From Aedes albopictus (Eukaryota; Arthropoda; Insecta; Diptera; Culicidae), in the NCBI RefSeq assembly GCF_035046485.1, contig NC_085138.1:45419464-45483463 (forward strand): a DNA stretch of 64,000 nucleotides, written 5' to 3'. The notes beneath the pieces were generated by a model. It did no database searches, was not told the DNA's origin, and saw nothing but the letters and a program-made list of their open reading frames with translations. Every line of letters starts with the position of its first letter. The first letter of the stretch is position 1. This document shows positions 46,226-59,428 of this stretch, piece by piece. The position numbers and the translations under genes were made by a program.

Positions 46226-47887
46226 AATTTCATAAATTACCACTTGAGGATAGTTTTAAACAAAACTTTTTCATCAAACCTCACGCTCATGTTCATAGCC
46301 ATGTTTAAGGTGTCATGATGCGGCACCAAGTTTTCAAACAAATCATTGACTTTTTGCTTTTCAATGATTATTTGCCTCGCGTTTTTGAAGTGATAAAAAC
46401 TGTCAATTCTGCAACAACGCAGCTGAAAAAGTATCATCGCAATCACTGCGAGTGAGCATATAGCCATATAGGATGATACTTTTTCATACGAATATTCGCT
46501 TTGGTGGCAGAGAATTATTACTTTGAAATTTCGAGTCACATATCCAACATGGCTGCCGATGCTGATGATGCCGTAAAAAGCCTTAAGGACATAGTTGCAG
46601 GGGTTACAAAATGGCAGCGAGTATGGCCGCCACTCTCTCCCTTATACCTCCCTCCCCTCACCATAGTCATCGAGAAGCGCGGAAGTTAGCGAACAATTTC
46701 TCAAAATTATACTTGCTTACCTTCTCAAATTGCACTCAGGTTGCTACTTGTGGTAGACAACTATATTTTTCATCCGTCAGGAAGTACTGTTTTGCAATTT
46801 TCACAATATTTTCACAATTTCGTGCCAAAATGTAGCACACACTGCACTTTTTTTTCTTCGACAAGCGCGTCACCCTTATTTTCAAAACACTTTTTAACAG
46901 TCTTCTACACAACACAGCACTGTACTAAGTTGATCGATTACGTGAAATTGTCCGCACTTTCGCCTGACCTACCGTTTATTGCGAAAAACTTACGCGTTTT
47001 CCACTTTCGTGGCCGAAAACCCGGATCAATTTACATCGCGGTTTGCTAAAACGGAAAAGCGTACCGTTAAACTGAGTGGTATTGTTCAACGTACGGTGAA
47101 ATTGATAAAACCGCAGTTCATGTTTATCACGAAACAAGGCTGTTATTTTGTTAATCTTTTTAACTATTTTAAATATCATACTGCCAATGTGATTTCAATA
47201 GATAACAGAACAATCGTTCGCTGTTTATGAGTTGAAATTACATCAATTAATGTCACCCCATAACACGGTAGTTTTCTACGGTCAGAGAGAAAAAGTACGA
47301 GAGAAGAGAGGAGAGAGTTGTCAACAAAAACGTAAATAAAGTGGTGCACAATGGGATAATTGGTGCAAATATTGGGCAAAGTAAGGATTTAAATAAATTT
47401 AAAAATATTTTATAAGAACAAATTGTGTTGGTGGGCATATGCAATAAATCATATGTGTGCCAAAATTCAAAGGTACAACTGCTATTTTAATATAGCTTAT
47501 TTTGGAACGTTTTTGTTAGTTTATTTGACCAAGTCACACTACACTGTGCGCCGTCTGATTTGTTTGTTTTGAGTGGGTGGTTGAGAGGGTTATTAGAGCG
47601 GGAGCCAAGCTTATTATTATGATCTCGAGCAACCTTCACCTTAAGAAAATCTGATCATAGCAGGTTATGCTGTGCAGTTGTCACAAATTTTCAAACCTGC
47701 ATCCAGAAAGCATCAAGAAGTTGATCAAAACTGAAAACAGTGCTGTAATTGTTCATTACACAACGCAAATCAGTGCTGTATTGAACCATTACAGCACTGT
47801 TAATTTGGTGCGGGAAAGTAGGCCATTTCTTGACATATTTGCTTGAGGTAAAACAGCCTATTACGATAAGAAGTTGCAAAAATGTAT
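46226..47887. other. No recognisable feature
   Basis: Mostly unique-looking DNA. A 62-codon frame at 46501-46689 begins in a run of small residues but matches nothing I know. Confidence 0.35.
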
Positions 47888-48417
47888 TTTCCATGTGATA
47901 ATCTAAAAATTGTGCTATACAATGTTCAGCAAAGTTGTTGCATATGTTTAGAGCAAACTTTTGACAAAATTACTTTTTCAAAAAAATTGCCTTAAAGTTA
48001 GTTAAAAAAATATTTTGGTTCAAAAATGTGTTTTTTCTTTGAAAACGCATGTTATCAAGAGAAATATTCAAGATAACTTCTTGGTGTCTTCGACAAAATT
48101 GTGCATTTATTGAATACAAAATAGTTCCTAAAACATTCCATGTCAAGAAATTTAAATATAAAAAGGTTAAGTGAAATTTTCATGTTTTTCTAAACTTTTA
48201 AGGGTTTTTTTTTTCATAAAATCAGCTCTAAAATGGTCATTTTTGAAGATAGAGTCATGGTGTCTTCAACAAAGTTTTTCCATTTACCATTTAGAACAAC
48301 TTCCCTGAAAACGCCATTTTGATTTGCGGATTCCCAAGAATTTTTTTTTATCAAAAAAAAAATATGCAACAACTTTGCTGAACATTGTAAAGCACAATTT
48401 TTAGATTATCACATGGA
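47888..48417. mobile_element. ~530 bp foldback element with ~60 bp inverted ends
   Basis: The left end (tttccatgtgataatctaaa ... caatgttcagcaaagttgtt) pairs with the right end (aacaactttgctgaacattg ... tttagattatcacatggaaa) with few mismatches. Repeated phrases on gtcttcgacaaaattg / gtgtcttcaacaaag lie inside. No clear target duplication. Confidence 0.72.
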
Positions 48418-48427
48418 AAAAGTATTT

Positions 48428-49083
48428 ATTTCAACATTTAAAAGTGTGAAAGTGACAATTTTCAAACAGATTTTAAGCATCGAAGAGACAGAGAGCAGCT
48501 CATCAGTTGACCTGTATAAGATAGCAATTTTATTCAACTTTTCATCATGCTTTGAATTTTTTGCAACTTTTTGCAACTTTTCGAGATATCTCATTATTAA
48601 AAACAGTCATTTTTTATAGAAAAATTAAAAAATCACATAGAAACAATGAAAATATGGCAACACTGTCGTAAGAAAAAAGATGCACAATAACATAATGAAA
48701 AAGTCTTCAGAACATCGGAAGCCTCGAAAACCTAATCCAAAAGAGATATAAAGCATTTAGTGGCTTTTCAAGGTTTTAAGGGGTTTTTATACTAAATTTA
48801 TTATATATCGCTCATTTCAAAAGATAGAGCAAAAGTCTCTTCGGCAATATTTTTCTGCATGATATTATCTATAACTTTGCCGAAGACACCATTTAGTTTT
48901 CTTTGCTTTTGTAGAAAATAGATTTTCCATCTAACTTTTGGGTAAATTTATCAAAAATCAAAAGTTATCAAAAGTTGCTCCTTAAAATATGTAACAACTT
49001 TGCAGAACATCACATTATATTATTTTCACATTATCACACTCAAAATGCCCACGATCGTGTTTTTCGCGATTTCAACCACTGTG
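48428..49083 (+). repeat. Recent ~656 bp direct duplication, copy 1
   Basis: From atttcaacatttaaaa to ttcaaccactgtg this matches 50824-51480. I count about seven substitutions and one single-base indel, five of the substitutions lying in the first ~110 bp. The ~1.7 kb between the copies is unrelated. Identity near 99% implies a young event. Confidence 0.93.
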
Positions 49084-49232
49084 GATTATGGGGATTTCGG
49101 GGATTTCAACAACCCCCTGAAGAAAGCGTTAGTTCATGAAGCCGCCACTTTTGGTGGGGCGCCACGGGTTTATTTACGAAATTTCAGTGTGCTTGGCCAA
49201 TCTGCTTCGTGCGGAAGCGAACTTTGTCGTAC

Positions 49233-50351
49233 TAATCTAATCTAAATCTAATCTAATCTAACACATACGCAGCCAGTACGAGAAAGCATCCTGGAAAATA
49301 ATCGGGTTAGAATACGCCCGATTATTTTTCTTGTCAATATTGATGCTTGCAACATATCGACGATATGATACAAGCGTCAAAGCGGCCAGGCCTACTGCGC
49401 AGCATTTACCGCAAAGATGATTCTTTGAAATGTTTCGAGTTGAATGAACATTCGTTTAACATCGAAACATTTCTCGAATCTATGGCTGGAAGGATGCGCG
49501 GACATACCGTACCAAACGCTCCGATATATGAAAGTGTATTGTTGTATATAATCAAGTATAGGTATAATGAATATGAAATAAATATGTAGCATGAAACATT
49601 CTCACCAAATTTAAATGATCCATTGTTGTATTCTCTTGAGGAGTGATTTCATCTGCTTCAGGCCCAGGGTTATCGCCTCCGAACAACTCGTAAACCTGGT
49701 TTACCCTCAAGCAAGGGTGAAGAAATATCCACTCAGTAACTTCCAGTGGCTAACTATTTATAACTTGTTTCATTTATATTATAACATAAAACTAATCACG
49801 TTACATTACCGACCCGACTCATTGCTTCACTTTTTTTAATCCACATAACACTTGTGCTCAGTATATATGCATTCAAAATCGAAAGTTTGGTGGGGGTGGA
49901 ATTTCACTCTTCCTCTCACAATTAATCTATCCGGATTTCAAAATTTCGCGAAACACGTAACTGACAGCCAAGCTGACAGCCCAACAATTTATACAAATTA
50001 TGCGACGCCTTCCAAGCGAAGCATGTGGCGCAGTGTAAAACATCTCAACAGCGGAACAAAAACCGATTACAACCATGCACTTTGAAGACGTCGAACACTA
50101 GAACTCGCTCGCACTTTTTCTCCCGCTTCATACTTTGCAATTAACTTCTAATAACAATTGCTGGTAAAACAATCTCAAGCACAACGATTTCGAAAAAAAA
50201 AACACTTTCCTATATGTATTTGCCGTAAACCTAACACCACCAGCCGATGACCGATTTAGCCGTCCGAATTGAAAATCGCGAAGAACCGAGAAAAAACGTG
50301 ACAGCAAGCAGAAAATGCAGCCATCCGCGCGCGTAGGCAACTGCGATCCAA
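49233..50351 (-). mobile_element. 1.1 kb non-LTR retrotransposon copy with 23 bp target duplication
   Basis: The same 23 bp (starting tgcggaagcgaactttgtcg) occurs at 49210-49232 and 50352-50374. The insert starts with the (tctaa)n tail of a minus-strand copy and then continues with acacatacgcagcc, catcctgg, ggccaggcctactgcgcagc, as in the copy at 38689-39243. Its opposite (5') end is GC-rich (ggatggctgcattttctgct on the minus strand). No long reverse transcriptase frame is present, so it is either internally deleted or a non-autonomous family. Confidence 0.9.
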
Positions 50352-50504
50352 TGCGGAAGCGAACTTTGTCGTACGAGAATAAATTAGTGCAATTGAGAAT
50401 CACATTTCCACGTATTGTTCAATACGTTTAGTGTTGTTTGTTAAATTTACTAGACGCACAAGCATAAAAAAAATTTTATTCAATGATTTTTTTCATAATG
50501 CAAC

Positions 50505-50820
50505 CCATTTGAGTTGCATAATGTTCATAATGCAACTCAAATGAGTTGCATTATGAACATTATACAATTATTTTTTATTATGCAAATCATTTCAGTTGCA
50601 TAATGAGCCAGTTCGGAAAAATTGGCCATTATGATACCAAAATGCATTATATAAAATGTAAATTATAATACTGAATTGCATAAAATACTTGTATGGAACT
50701 CGTTGCAAAACTCGATTTTTTCAGCACTCTTCGTATTTATCCAACTTGGCAAGCCTCGTTGGATAAATGTACGACTCGTGCTGAAAAAATCAACTTTTTG
50801 CAACTCGTTACATAAATAAC
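50505..50820. mobile_element. Foldback repeat with gttgcataatg motifs, copy 2
   Basis: Resembles 45931-46225: inverted gagttgcataatg/cattatgcaactc motifs, tgaattgcataa, then a hairpin ttttttcagcac...gtgctgaaaaaa with tccaacttggcaagcctcgt in the loop. It directly abuts the duplicated segment at 50824. Hairpin fragments also appear near 55898 and 60166. Confidence 0.72.
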
Positions 50821-50823
50821 TAT

Positions 50824-51480
50824 ATTTCAACATTTAAAAATGTGAAAGTGACAATTTTCAAACAGATTTTACGCATCGAAGAGACAGAGAGCAACTCATT
50901 AGTTGACCTGTATAAGATAGTAATTTTATTCAACTTTTCATCATGCTTTGAATTTTTTGCAACTTTTTGCAACTTTTCGAGATATCTCATTATTAAAAAC
51001 AGTCATTTTTTATAGAAAAATTAAAAAATCACATAGAAACAATGAAAATATGGCAACACTGTCGTAAGAAAAAAGATGCACAATAACATAATGAAAAAGT
51101 CTTCAGAACATCGGAAGCCTCGAAAACCTAATCCAAAAGAGATATAAAGCATTTAGTGGCTTTTCAAGGTTTTAAGGGGTTTTTTATACTAAATTTATTA
51201 TATATCGCTCATTTCAAAAGATAGAGCAAAAGTCTCTTCGGCAATATTTTTCTGCATGATATTATCTATAACTTTGCCGAAGACACCATTTAGTTTTCTT
51301 TGCTTTTGTAGAAAATAGATTTTTCATCTAACTTTTGGGTAAATTTATCAAAAATCAAAAGTTATCAAAAGTTGCTCCTTAAAATATGTAACAACTTTGC
51401 AGAACATCACATTATATTATTTTCACATTATCACACTCAAAATGCCCACGATCGTGTTTTTCGCGATTTCAACCACTGTG
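50824..51480 (+). repeat. Recent ~656 bp direct duplication, copy 2
   Basis: Partner of 48428-49083; one extra T in a T run near 51180 makes it one base longer. Both end at the same base (caaccactgtg), after which the flanks differ. Confidence 0.93.
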
Positions 51481-52780
51481 TAATCCCTTTGTAGTGCCCC
51501 TGAAATTCCTTGGATTTGAGGGCTCCTGAGACCACACCACTCAAACACTCCCAAAAGTTTTGCGCTAGGTTTTGCGGATTTTATCGGTTTTTTCGTCTAC
51601 AAAACAAGTAAGGCTCTGAAATTTTGACGTCTAAGAAAGAGTTATTCATTTTGTCAAAATGATCAACGTTGCCGAAGACACAGTCTCTTGGACGTAAAAC
51701 TAAAAAGTTGGATGGTGGCACCACCTTATGCGGACAAGTTGCGAACTTCACCTAACAAATAAAAATTAAGGTTTCTTCCTTTCAATATTAATGAAAAATT
51801 ATAAAAATTCAAACTATCGTCCGTAGCTCCGAAGGAATTCAGAACGTTTTCTCGGGTAACATTTTGACAGTCACAATTTCTTCTGATTTTCCACGGTGAT
51901 AACATTTTCCCATCAAGCATCGACCACAGTCACCATCAGTCGCGTGTCCATAATAATACCCTATATCTACGTAAGGGCAATCCTTGCTGCATCGCAGGTA
52001 AGCCTGTCTTCGATGTAACAACTTCCAGCTGGTCGGATGGATCCCTCCATTCTATCCATTCATAGCCAAATATGACAACCCAAACGGAAAACATTGACTG
52101 ACATGCCGCATGATCTAATAAGCTCTGACAGTCAATTATTTTTCCCAATCATCGCGGCCGGTCGGATTCCGCAGTGCCACCGTGCCACTGTGCGATGCGT
52201 ACCAATACGGATGGAGGACAGGACACGACTTCCTACTATGACTGACGACTACGATAATGACTACTAGATCCGAGAATGAAAAAAAAATCCCAAAAAATAT
52301 GATGATTCCCTCTTTTGCTGTTTCCCAAGCGAAACATCATGCTTTTCCCATGCTCATCATTTGGGGTGGCTTCTCTGCACAGTCGTGTCTTTTCCTGCTT
52401 TCGGGAACATAAATTGATTGTAACAACACAGTCTGCCACGCCGAACCGGGCGGAGTAAGACGTTGGCTGCACGCGGCAACGTCCACGGAATAGAGGATGA
52501 GGATCTTTGACGGTTCCCAAGTAGGCGACGGCGAGAGAACAAGACTCCGTCGGTGGATGGATTATGCTTGTCTTGTACCGGCAGTAGGCTTTGGAAGTTT
52601 AGTGAAGAAAACGGAATTCAGGAAACATAATAAGCCTATGCACACTTGATGGGGGAACAAAATAATGTACGGTTGGAAGGATGGCTTCCTAGGGATGTTT
52701 CAATGAATCATTAATGACTTCGAGTGTTATTGTCTATTGTCCTCGAATGGATTATAAACGGCGGCTTCTGTGTAGTTCTG
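51481..52780. other. Unrecognised single-copy-looking DNA before the microsatellite
   Basis: No supported gene. A minus-strand stretch at about 51839-52021 would encode a short cysteine-containing peptide, but with no start context, splice sites or homology I recognise. Confidence 0.35.
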
Positions 52781-54266
<1,486 letters not shown>

Positions 54267-56017
54267 CCTCTGATTTCAATTAAAACTTTGATGAGCTTGT
54301 CTAGAATCATTTTTTCAACAAATTGAGCAAGTTTTAGGAAGGAGTCATAGTTAGAATAAGCGGTGTAGAATAACAACAATTCCTTGAATCACCCTAGTGC
54401 AGTGCGACCACATTGACGTTCTCCGCAATCTCAAGTACCGCCCAAATTGAATTTGTCACATGTGCACTTTGACAGCATCTCGGCGTTTCCCAAGCGACAA
54501 GAACATAATCGCTTGCTGCGATTTCCAGTCCATACATAGATCGAAAACAGTCGGCTCAAAAGTCATAAGTAGTTACAAATGTGTTTTCGAGTGCCTGGCG
54601 CGGCTCTCCAATCTTCGAAACAAGACGAACGTGGCGTGGTCCTTTTGATTTCGGTTGGTTTCGGTCTTTAAAACAGAGACCCTCTGTTCTTCCCTCTGTT
54701 TGACTTTTCCCATAAATTGTTTTTTCTTCGTTTTTGAGTTTTTTTGTCTTGTCCCCAGGGGATTAGATACAACCAATATTGCTTGCCTTCAGTACAGAGG
54801 GAAGCTTATGGTGATAGGGTGTCGAAGCGATTTACATACTGCGCTCGTTCGGTGGTTTACAGGAATTACACTCATTTCGGTCTTCTACGAACAACCTGCA
54901 GATGTTTTCTTTCCAGATATACATTCAAATCCCAATTTCCCACCGTTTACTTGGAAAACAACGGCGGCTGGCAGCAGGTCCCTGAAATGTGTGCGAAGGG
55001 ATGGTGAATTTGATCGGTGTGTCGTCTAGTCTAGTCGGACGACCTTAGTTAGATTTCCATTCCCAAGAATTAGAAAAATGTGTGAAATTGTTAATTGAAC
55101 AGGGAGTTTTCCGACAGTTCAAGTGTTTCGAACATATGCCATGTTAAGATAATTTTTTTCACAAACTTTTAAAGAATTTCGAAAGAATGCAACTTTCCAA
55201 CCAAAATAGGATCGCAAGGATAATCAAAATCAACTCACAGCCATACTTCATCAAAATGACATCAGCCAGTTCGGGTTCGATCACTCTCGGGTCTCTCTGC
55301 AAACAACAGAGCAGAAACCCAAGCAGGCCAAACCGAAGAAAGGGAACCTTTGTTGGGTGTGCTGTGGTTTTGCCATCCGCATGGCCTGCTTTGTGCAAGC
55401 ATTATAAATTGCTATGGAACAAAATTTCACCCATCACTGACGACAGACCGGCTTTTATTCGACTCATAAATACCATTAGAATTAGATGGTGATGCACCCA
55501 AGGGAGAATGCTCTGGAGTGCTCATTCTCCATATACATAGATTCTTCGAAAACCCAAATCTTGCTGCGCTAAAGAGAATGGAATGGATTTCTTTTGTGTT
55601 ATTAGCACAAGGACCTTTCCAAACAGCAGCCTGCTTTGGGTTCTTATACGGCTGTCGAACATATTCCTTTTGAATTAACACGTGAATGAGTATGTGAGGG
55701 ATGTTTTCTGCGCTCCATTCAATGCACAGAGTGAAAATAAGAAAATACATAAATTTTAATTTAAAAGTTTGAAGGAATGGAATCAATTTTCAATATTGTT
55801 TATCGCTCAAGCAATTGAGCAATATAACTCTGGTTGAATTTTTTTAACGTTCGATTTAGGTTTATTACAATAGCTATTAGTTTAACAAGTTACAAAAAGA
55901 CGATTTTTTCAGCACGAGTCGTACATCTAGACTTTTTCTGTTAGAATACGATTTTTTCTAGATTACATACTTCTCCAGAAAGAGCTACGAATGAGTACCA
56001 TGACTGACCAACTTCAT
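54267..56017. other. Unrecognised DNA after the microsatellite
   Basis: No supported gene. Short CTAGT repeats at about 55025-55037 resemble the tail of the non-LTR family, and a hairpin fragment (ttttttcagcacgagtcgta) near 55902 resembles the gttgcataatg foldback family. Confidence 0.35.
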
Positions 56018-56021
56018 TTAA

Positions 56022-56637
56022 CCCTTTAATACCCAATCCCGCCTTTAGACGGGGTATAGTTTGAGCATTTTTGTAATTTTTGTTTCGTGGAATATCAAAT
56101 TTTTTATATTTTTGGCTGATATTTAGGACTGTTTTGTATATCTCAAAATGGTTTTTAGTGTATTTTAAAGCGTATTTACATTTTTTTAAAATCGTTGAAA
56201 AATTGATGTTTTAGTCACCTTTTAGAAGTCATTGTTTATTTTGTATTGAATCGCTACAATTAACATATTTTAAATTTTTCCCAAATCATTCTATCCTTGT
56301 TTAATAGTTTAAGGGAATTGAATACACTCTAAAATTATTTTCCTTAAAATTACACGGAAAATAAAATTTTCTGTGAAAAAAATTTAAAATAATTATATTT
56401 CAATAATAGTCATAAAATCTCAAAATGTTTTCATCTCAAAAAATCCGTTCCCCAAATTGGCTTCCAGGAAAAATATAAAAGTATGGGGATGTTCAAAAAT
56501 AAAAATTAGAAAAATCAAAAACTGAAATTCACGAAATCGAGAATTAAAAAGAATCATCTTCCAAAACATGTTTAAATCGATTTTAGATGACGAAAAATGA
56601 TATTTAGATCAAAATAAAAAATTTGGGTATTAGAGGG
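56022..56637. mobile_element. 616 bp piggyBac-like MITE with TTAA target duplication
   Basis: TTAA at 56018-56021 and 56638-56641 flanks ends ccctttaatacccaa and (reverse-complemented right) ccctctaatacccaa, 15 bp with one mismatch. A small subterminal palindrome (cccgcctttagacggg) follows the left end. TTAA targets and CCC-starting ends are the established traits of piggyBac elements. The interior is AT-rich and noncoding. Confidence 0.9.
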
Positions 56638-56641
56638 TTAA

Positions 56642-57455
56642 CATGCAGTTAATTCTGCATGCGATCGATCGCATCGTGCACTACCGGTGCACTAAGGAGA
56701 TTCAGGTGGCCAAAAATCGAAAATTGACTTTATTTAATTTGAGATTTAGATTCGATAGTTGATAACCACCAGCAAACCCTATAATATTAGTTTGCCAATC
56801 CATACACTTATATTGACGAGATATTGACAGCAGAATGAGACCATTGACAATTTTTGGAAAAATGAATAAATTGTTCATCTTCACATATCTTCGGCTTAAA
56901 TATAAACTAGAACTTTTGAAGAAGTTTCTAAAAGCTTACTTATAAACCTTTCAAATGACATATCAGACGTAGAAAAGTTGATTGTAAAACTATTAAATGA
57001 TGCCACTTAAAAATAAACACAAATTTCCCAGTACAAACCGTTTTATACAAAAAAAAAACAGGTTTGCTTCGGAACTACTTCTATATCTTTCTTAAGGATC
57101 CCTGGGAGATATTGAAATCAAATTTGGCTGCTACTAGCTGCTATTCTGCAATTCCAATCAAGTTGTCGGCGATGATTGAGTTATTCCAAGAGAGTTAAAG
57201 CTATGTTCACTTAGAATCCGGAATCATGTCACATTTTCTAGTGGCGCTCTCAATGAACATAATCATCATTCTTTTGCAGCACTCTGATCATACACTAATC
57301 CTCTTTAAATGGTGAAAATTTCATCGATTTTCTTGCAACGAGTGAAAAGTTATTTCAGATTGAAGACAAGAGGAAAAAATCTTACACAAACACGTTGAAA
57401 ATTTAGCGTGGTCAGGTACGACAGTCGCGAAAAATGTTAATATCGTCAAAACCAT
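56642..57455. other. No recognisable feature
   Basis: Only short chance frames; gatcgatcgatc-like palindromic bases near 56662-56674. Confidence 0.4.
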
Positions 57456-57457
57456 TA

Positions 57458-58024
57458 GGGAATCGCGCTACTTGGGCGGTGGCTTCTATTTTCGTCTGTT
57501 TTCCGCTATAACTCAGTCAAATTTGAACCAATAGGACAGATCGGTGAAGTATTGTAGTAATGAGCTGAATTTTAGTATGGTGAGATGGTCAATTCTTCGT
57601 TTCTGCACTGAAATGGTGCAAAAAGCGTGGGTATTATGATTCCTTTCCCAATTTGATGCTGTTTGAGCAAAACTTTGGGCAACAGTGTTGTTGTTTTCTC
57701 CATTTCTTGCAACATAAACAACATAGTTATCCAAAGTTTTGCTCAAACAGCATCAAATTAGGCAAGGAATCATAATACCCACGCTTTTTGTACATTTCAT
57801 TGCAGAAACAGAGAACTGACCTTCTCACCATACTAAAATTCAGCTCATTACTACAAATCTAGTACTACACCGAACGTGCCCCATTGACACAATTTTTGGA
57901 ATGCGATGAGATAGGTAAAGTATCTACCCGTATACAACATTTCAAGTCAATTGGTGCAAAATTGACTGAGTTATAGTGGAAAACAGACGAATATGGAAGC
58001 CATCGCCAAAGTGGCGCGATACCC
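57458..58024. mobile_element. 567 bp TA-flanked element with two-level palindrome
   Basis: Outer ends gggaatcgcgctacttgggc and (reverse-complemented right) gggtatcgcgccactttggc, flanked by TA at 57456-57457 and 58025-58026. Inside, about 57555-57700 and 57710-57860 form a second, better-conserved palindrome (gtgggtattatgattcctt, tttgatgctgtttgagcaaaa and their complements). The phrase actcagtcaa links it to the element at 44081. Confidence 0.87.
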
Positions 58025-58026
58025 TA

Positions 58027-58677
58027 TGTGTTATGTGCACATATGTTGTTAACCATGGCATAAGGAAGTGTCCTCGGAAGAAAAAAGCTTGGGTTCATTG
58101 ATAAATCTGCTTTGAATTTGAAGATTTGGCAAGAAGTTCGAACTCTGGGCATGGTTTTTTCGCAACAAGATGATGAGAACCAATTCATACAAGGATGACA
58201 GCCTCAAGAATCGCGTGCTGCTTTTCAAAAACGCACACAAGGGATATGTAGAGGTTTTACCTATTTTGATGAGCTGCCATGACAGCCGGAGACGTTCAGT
58301 GGTATCGTCACAGATGGGTAGTGTTTATCAACGAAAAAAAAACACTCAAATTTCGCGTTTTCTCAATTCACTGAATTGCCCCTCATTTCGCAATAAAAAA
58401 AAGTTTGGCAATTTTTCTTCGGAATCCTAGTCAGACTAGTCAAGGCACTCAGGACACTGCATAGATGACCTGATTGTTGAACAAACGTGCGGAAGGGGTT
58501 GTTGCTAAAATTTACCACCGTTGTGCAGATTTTTAGAGAGGTCAACACTGAAAAAGTGAGAAAATGTGTGAAAAATAAAAATAAATAATTTCAATGATAT
58601 TTTTGCATGAAAGTACAATAAATAAACTTTGTTTTGAGGGCTTCACCTTTTATGTTTGTTATTCCATCCCTATGATA
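58027..58677. other. No recognisable feature
   Basis: No gene or repeat recognised. Confidence 0.4.
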
Positions 58678-58679
58678 TA

Positions 58680-59087
58680 GGGTAATTGTTCCCATCGTTG
58701 TGGTAGTACCTAATGTTGCGGTAATGGCAATTGAGCACTTTTTCGAATGAAATGTTACCAAAGGGTATTTTTAACAGATGTATGGTGCTAAACTTATGAG
58801 ATTGCACCATTTGTTTGCTTAAGATTTGCCCAAAAACCTATTGAAAAAAATATTTTCCTTAATGTGTTTGCTGCCGCAACATTAGGAACACAATGTTCTT
58901 TCAGATAAAAACGAATAAAATGCTCATAGCAACATCAAAGTGACAATATTTCGTTATTTTCCCGTAGATTAAGGATGGATTTTATTATTTTCAATTCAAT
59001 CCATGTAAAAAGTTTGCTTGGGGCGATAGAATTGTGGTTTAAACATGAACCCGATGCTTAACTCCTCCATGATCGGATCAATTACCC
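58680..59087. mobile_element. TA-flanked MITE with GGGTAATTG ends, copy 2 (unoccupied, hairpin deleted)
   Basis: 408 bp copy of 16213-16945 with TA at 58678-58679 and 59088-59089. It lacks the nested 215 bp element, showing the empty site, and it lacks about 100 bp of inverted tgttcctaatgttgcgg motifs, going straight from gtgtttgctg to ccgcaacattaggaacac. Confidence 0.92.
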
Positions 59088-59139
59088 TACGTGATTTTGT
59101 CATTCCGGATTCTAAATGAACATAGCTTTATTCAATCAC

Positions 59140-59428
59140 CCTTCTTCTTCTTCTTCTTTATGGCTCTACGTCCTCACTGGAACTTGGCCTGCCTCGCTTC
59201 AACTAAGTGTTCTTTAAGCACTTCCACAGTTATTAATTGAAGGGCTTTCTTTGGCTACCATTGCATGATCTACAGTAGACGTTCGATAACTGCAACATTA
59301 TTATAATGTAAAACAGGTACAATGATACACTATGCCCGGGAAAATTTTCCCGACTGGAACGGGAATCGAACCCGCTGTCTCCGGATTGGCGACCCATAGC
59401 CTTAACCACTAGGCTAACTGGAGACCCC
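59140..59428 (-). mobile_element. Feilai-type SINE, copy 3 (minus strand), with internal foreign patch
   Basis: Starts with the reversed (cttctt)n tail and ends with ggctaactggagaccc, the reversed head; the B box appears as gggaatcgaaccc. In the middle, the expected ~35 bp around gaatttgtatattgtgaggc is replaced by about 50 bp starting acagtagacgttcgataact, which is an end of the MITE family at 23750. Confidence 0.9.

Noticed and set aside
51839..52148. Possible small cysteine-rich secreted peptide on the minus strand
   Set aside because: Cysteine spacing matches nothing I know, no signal peptide, and the frame overlaps another equally open one.
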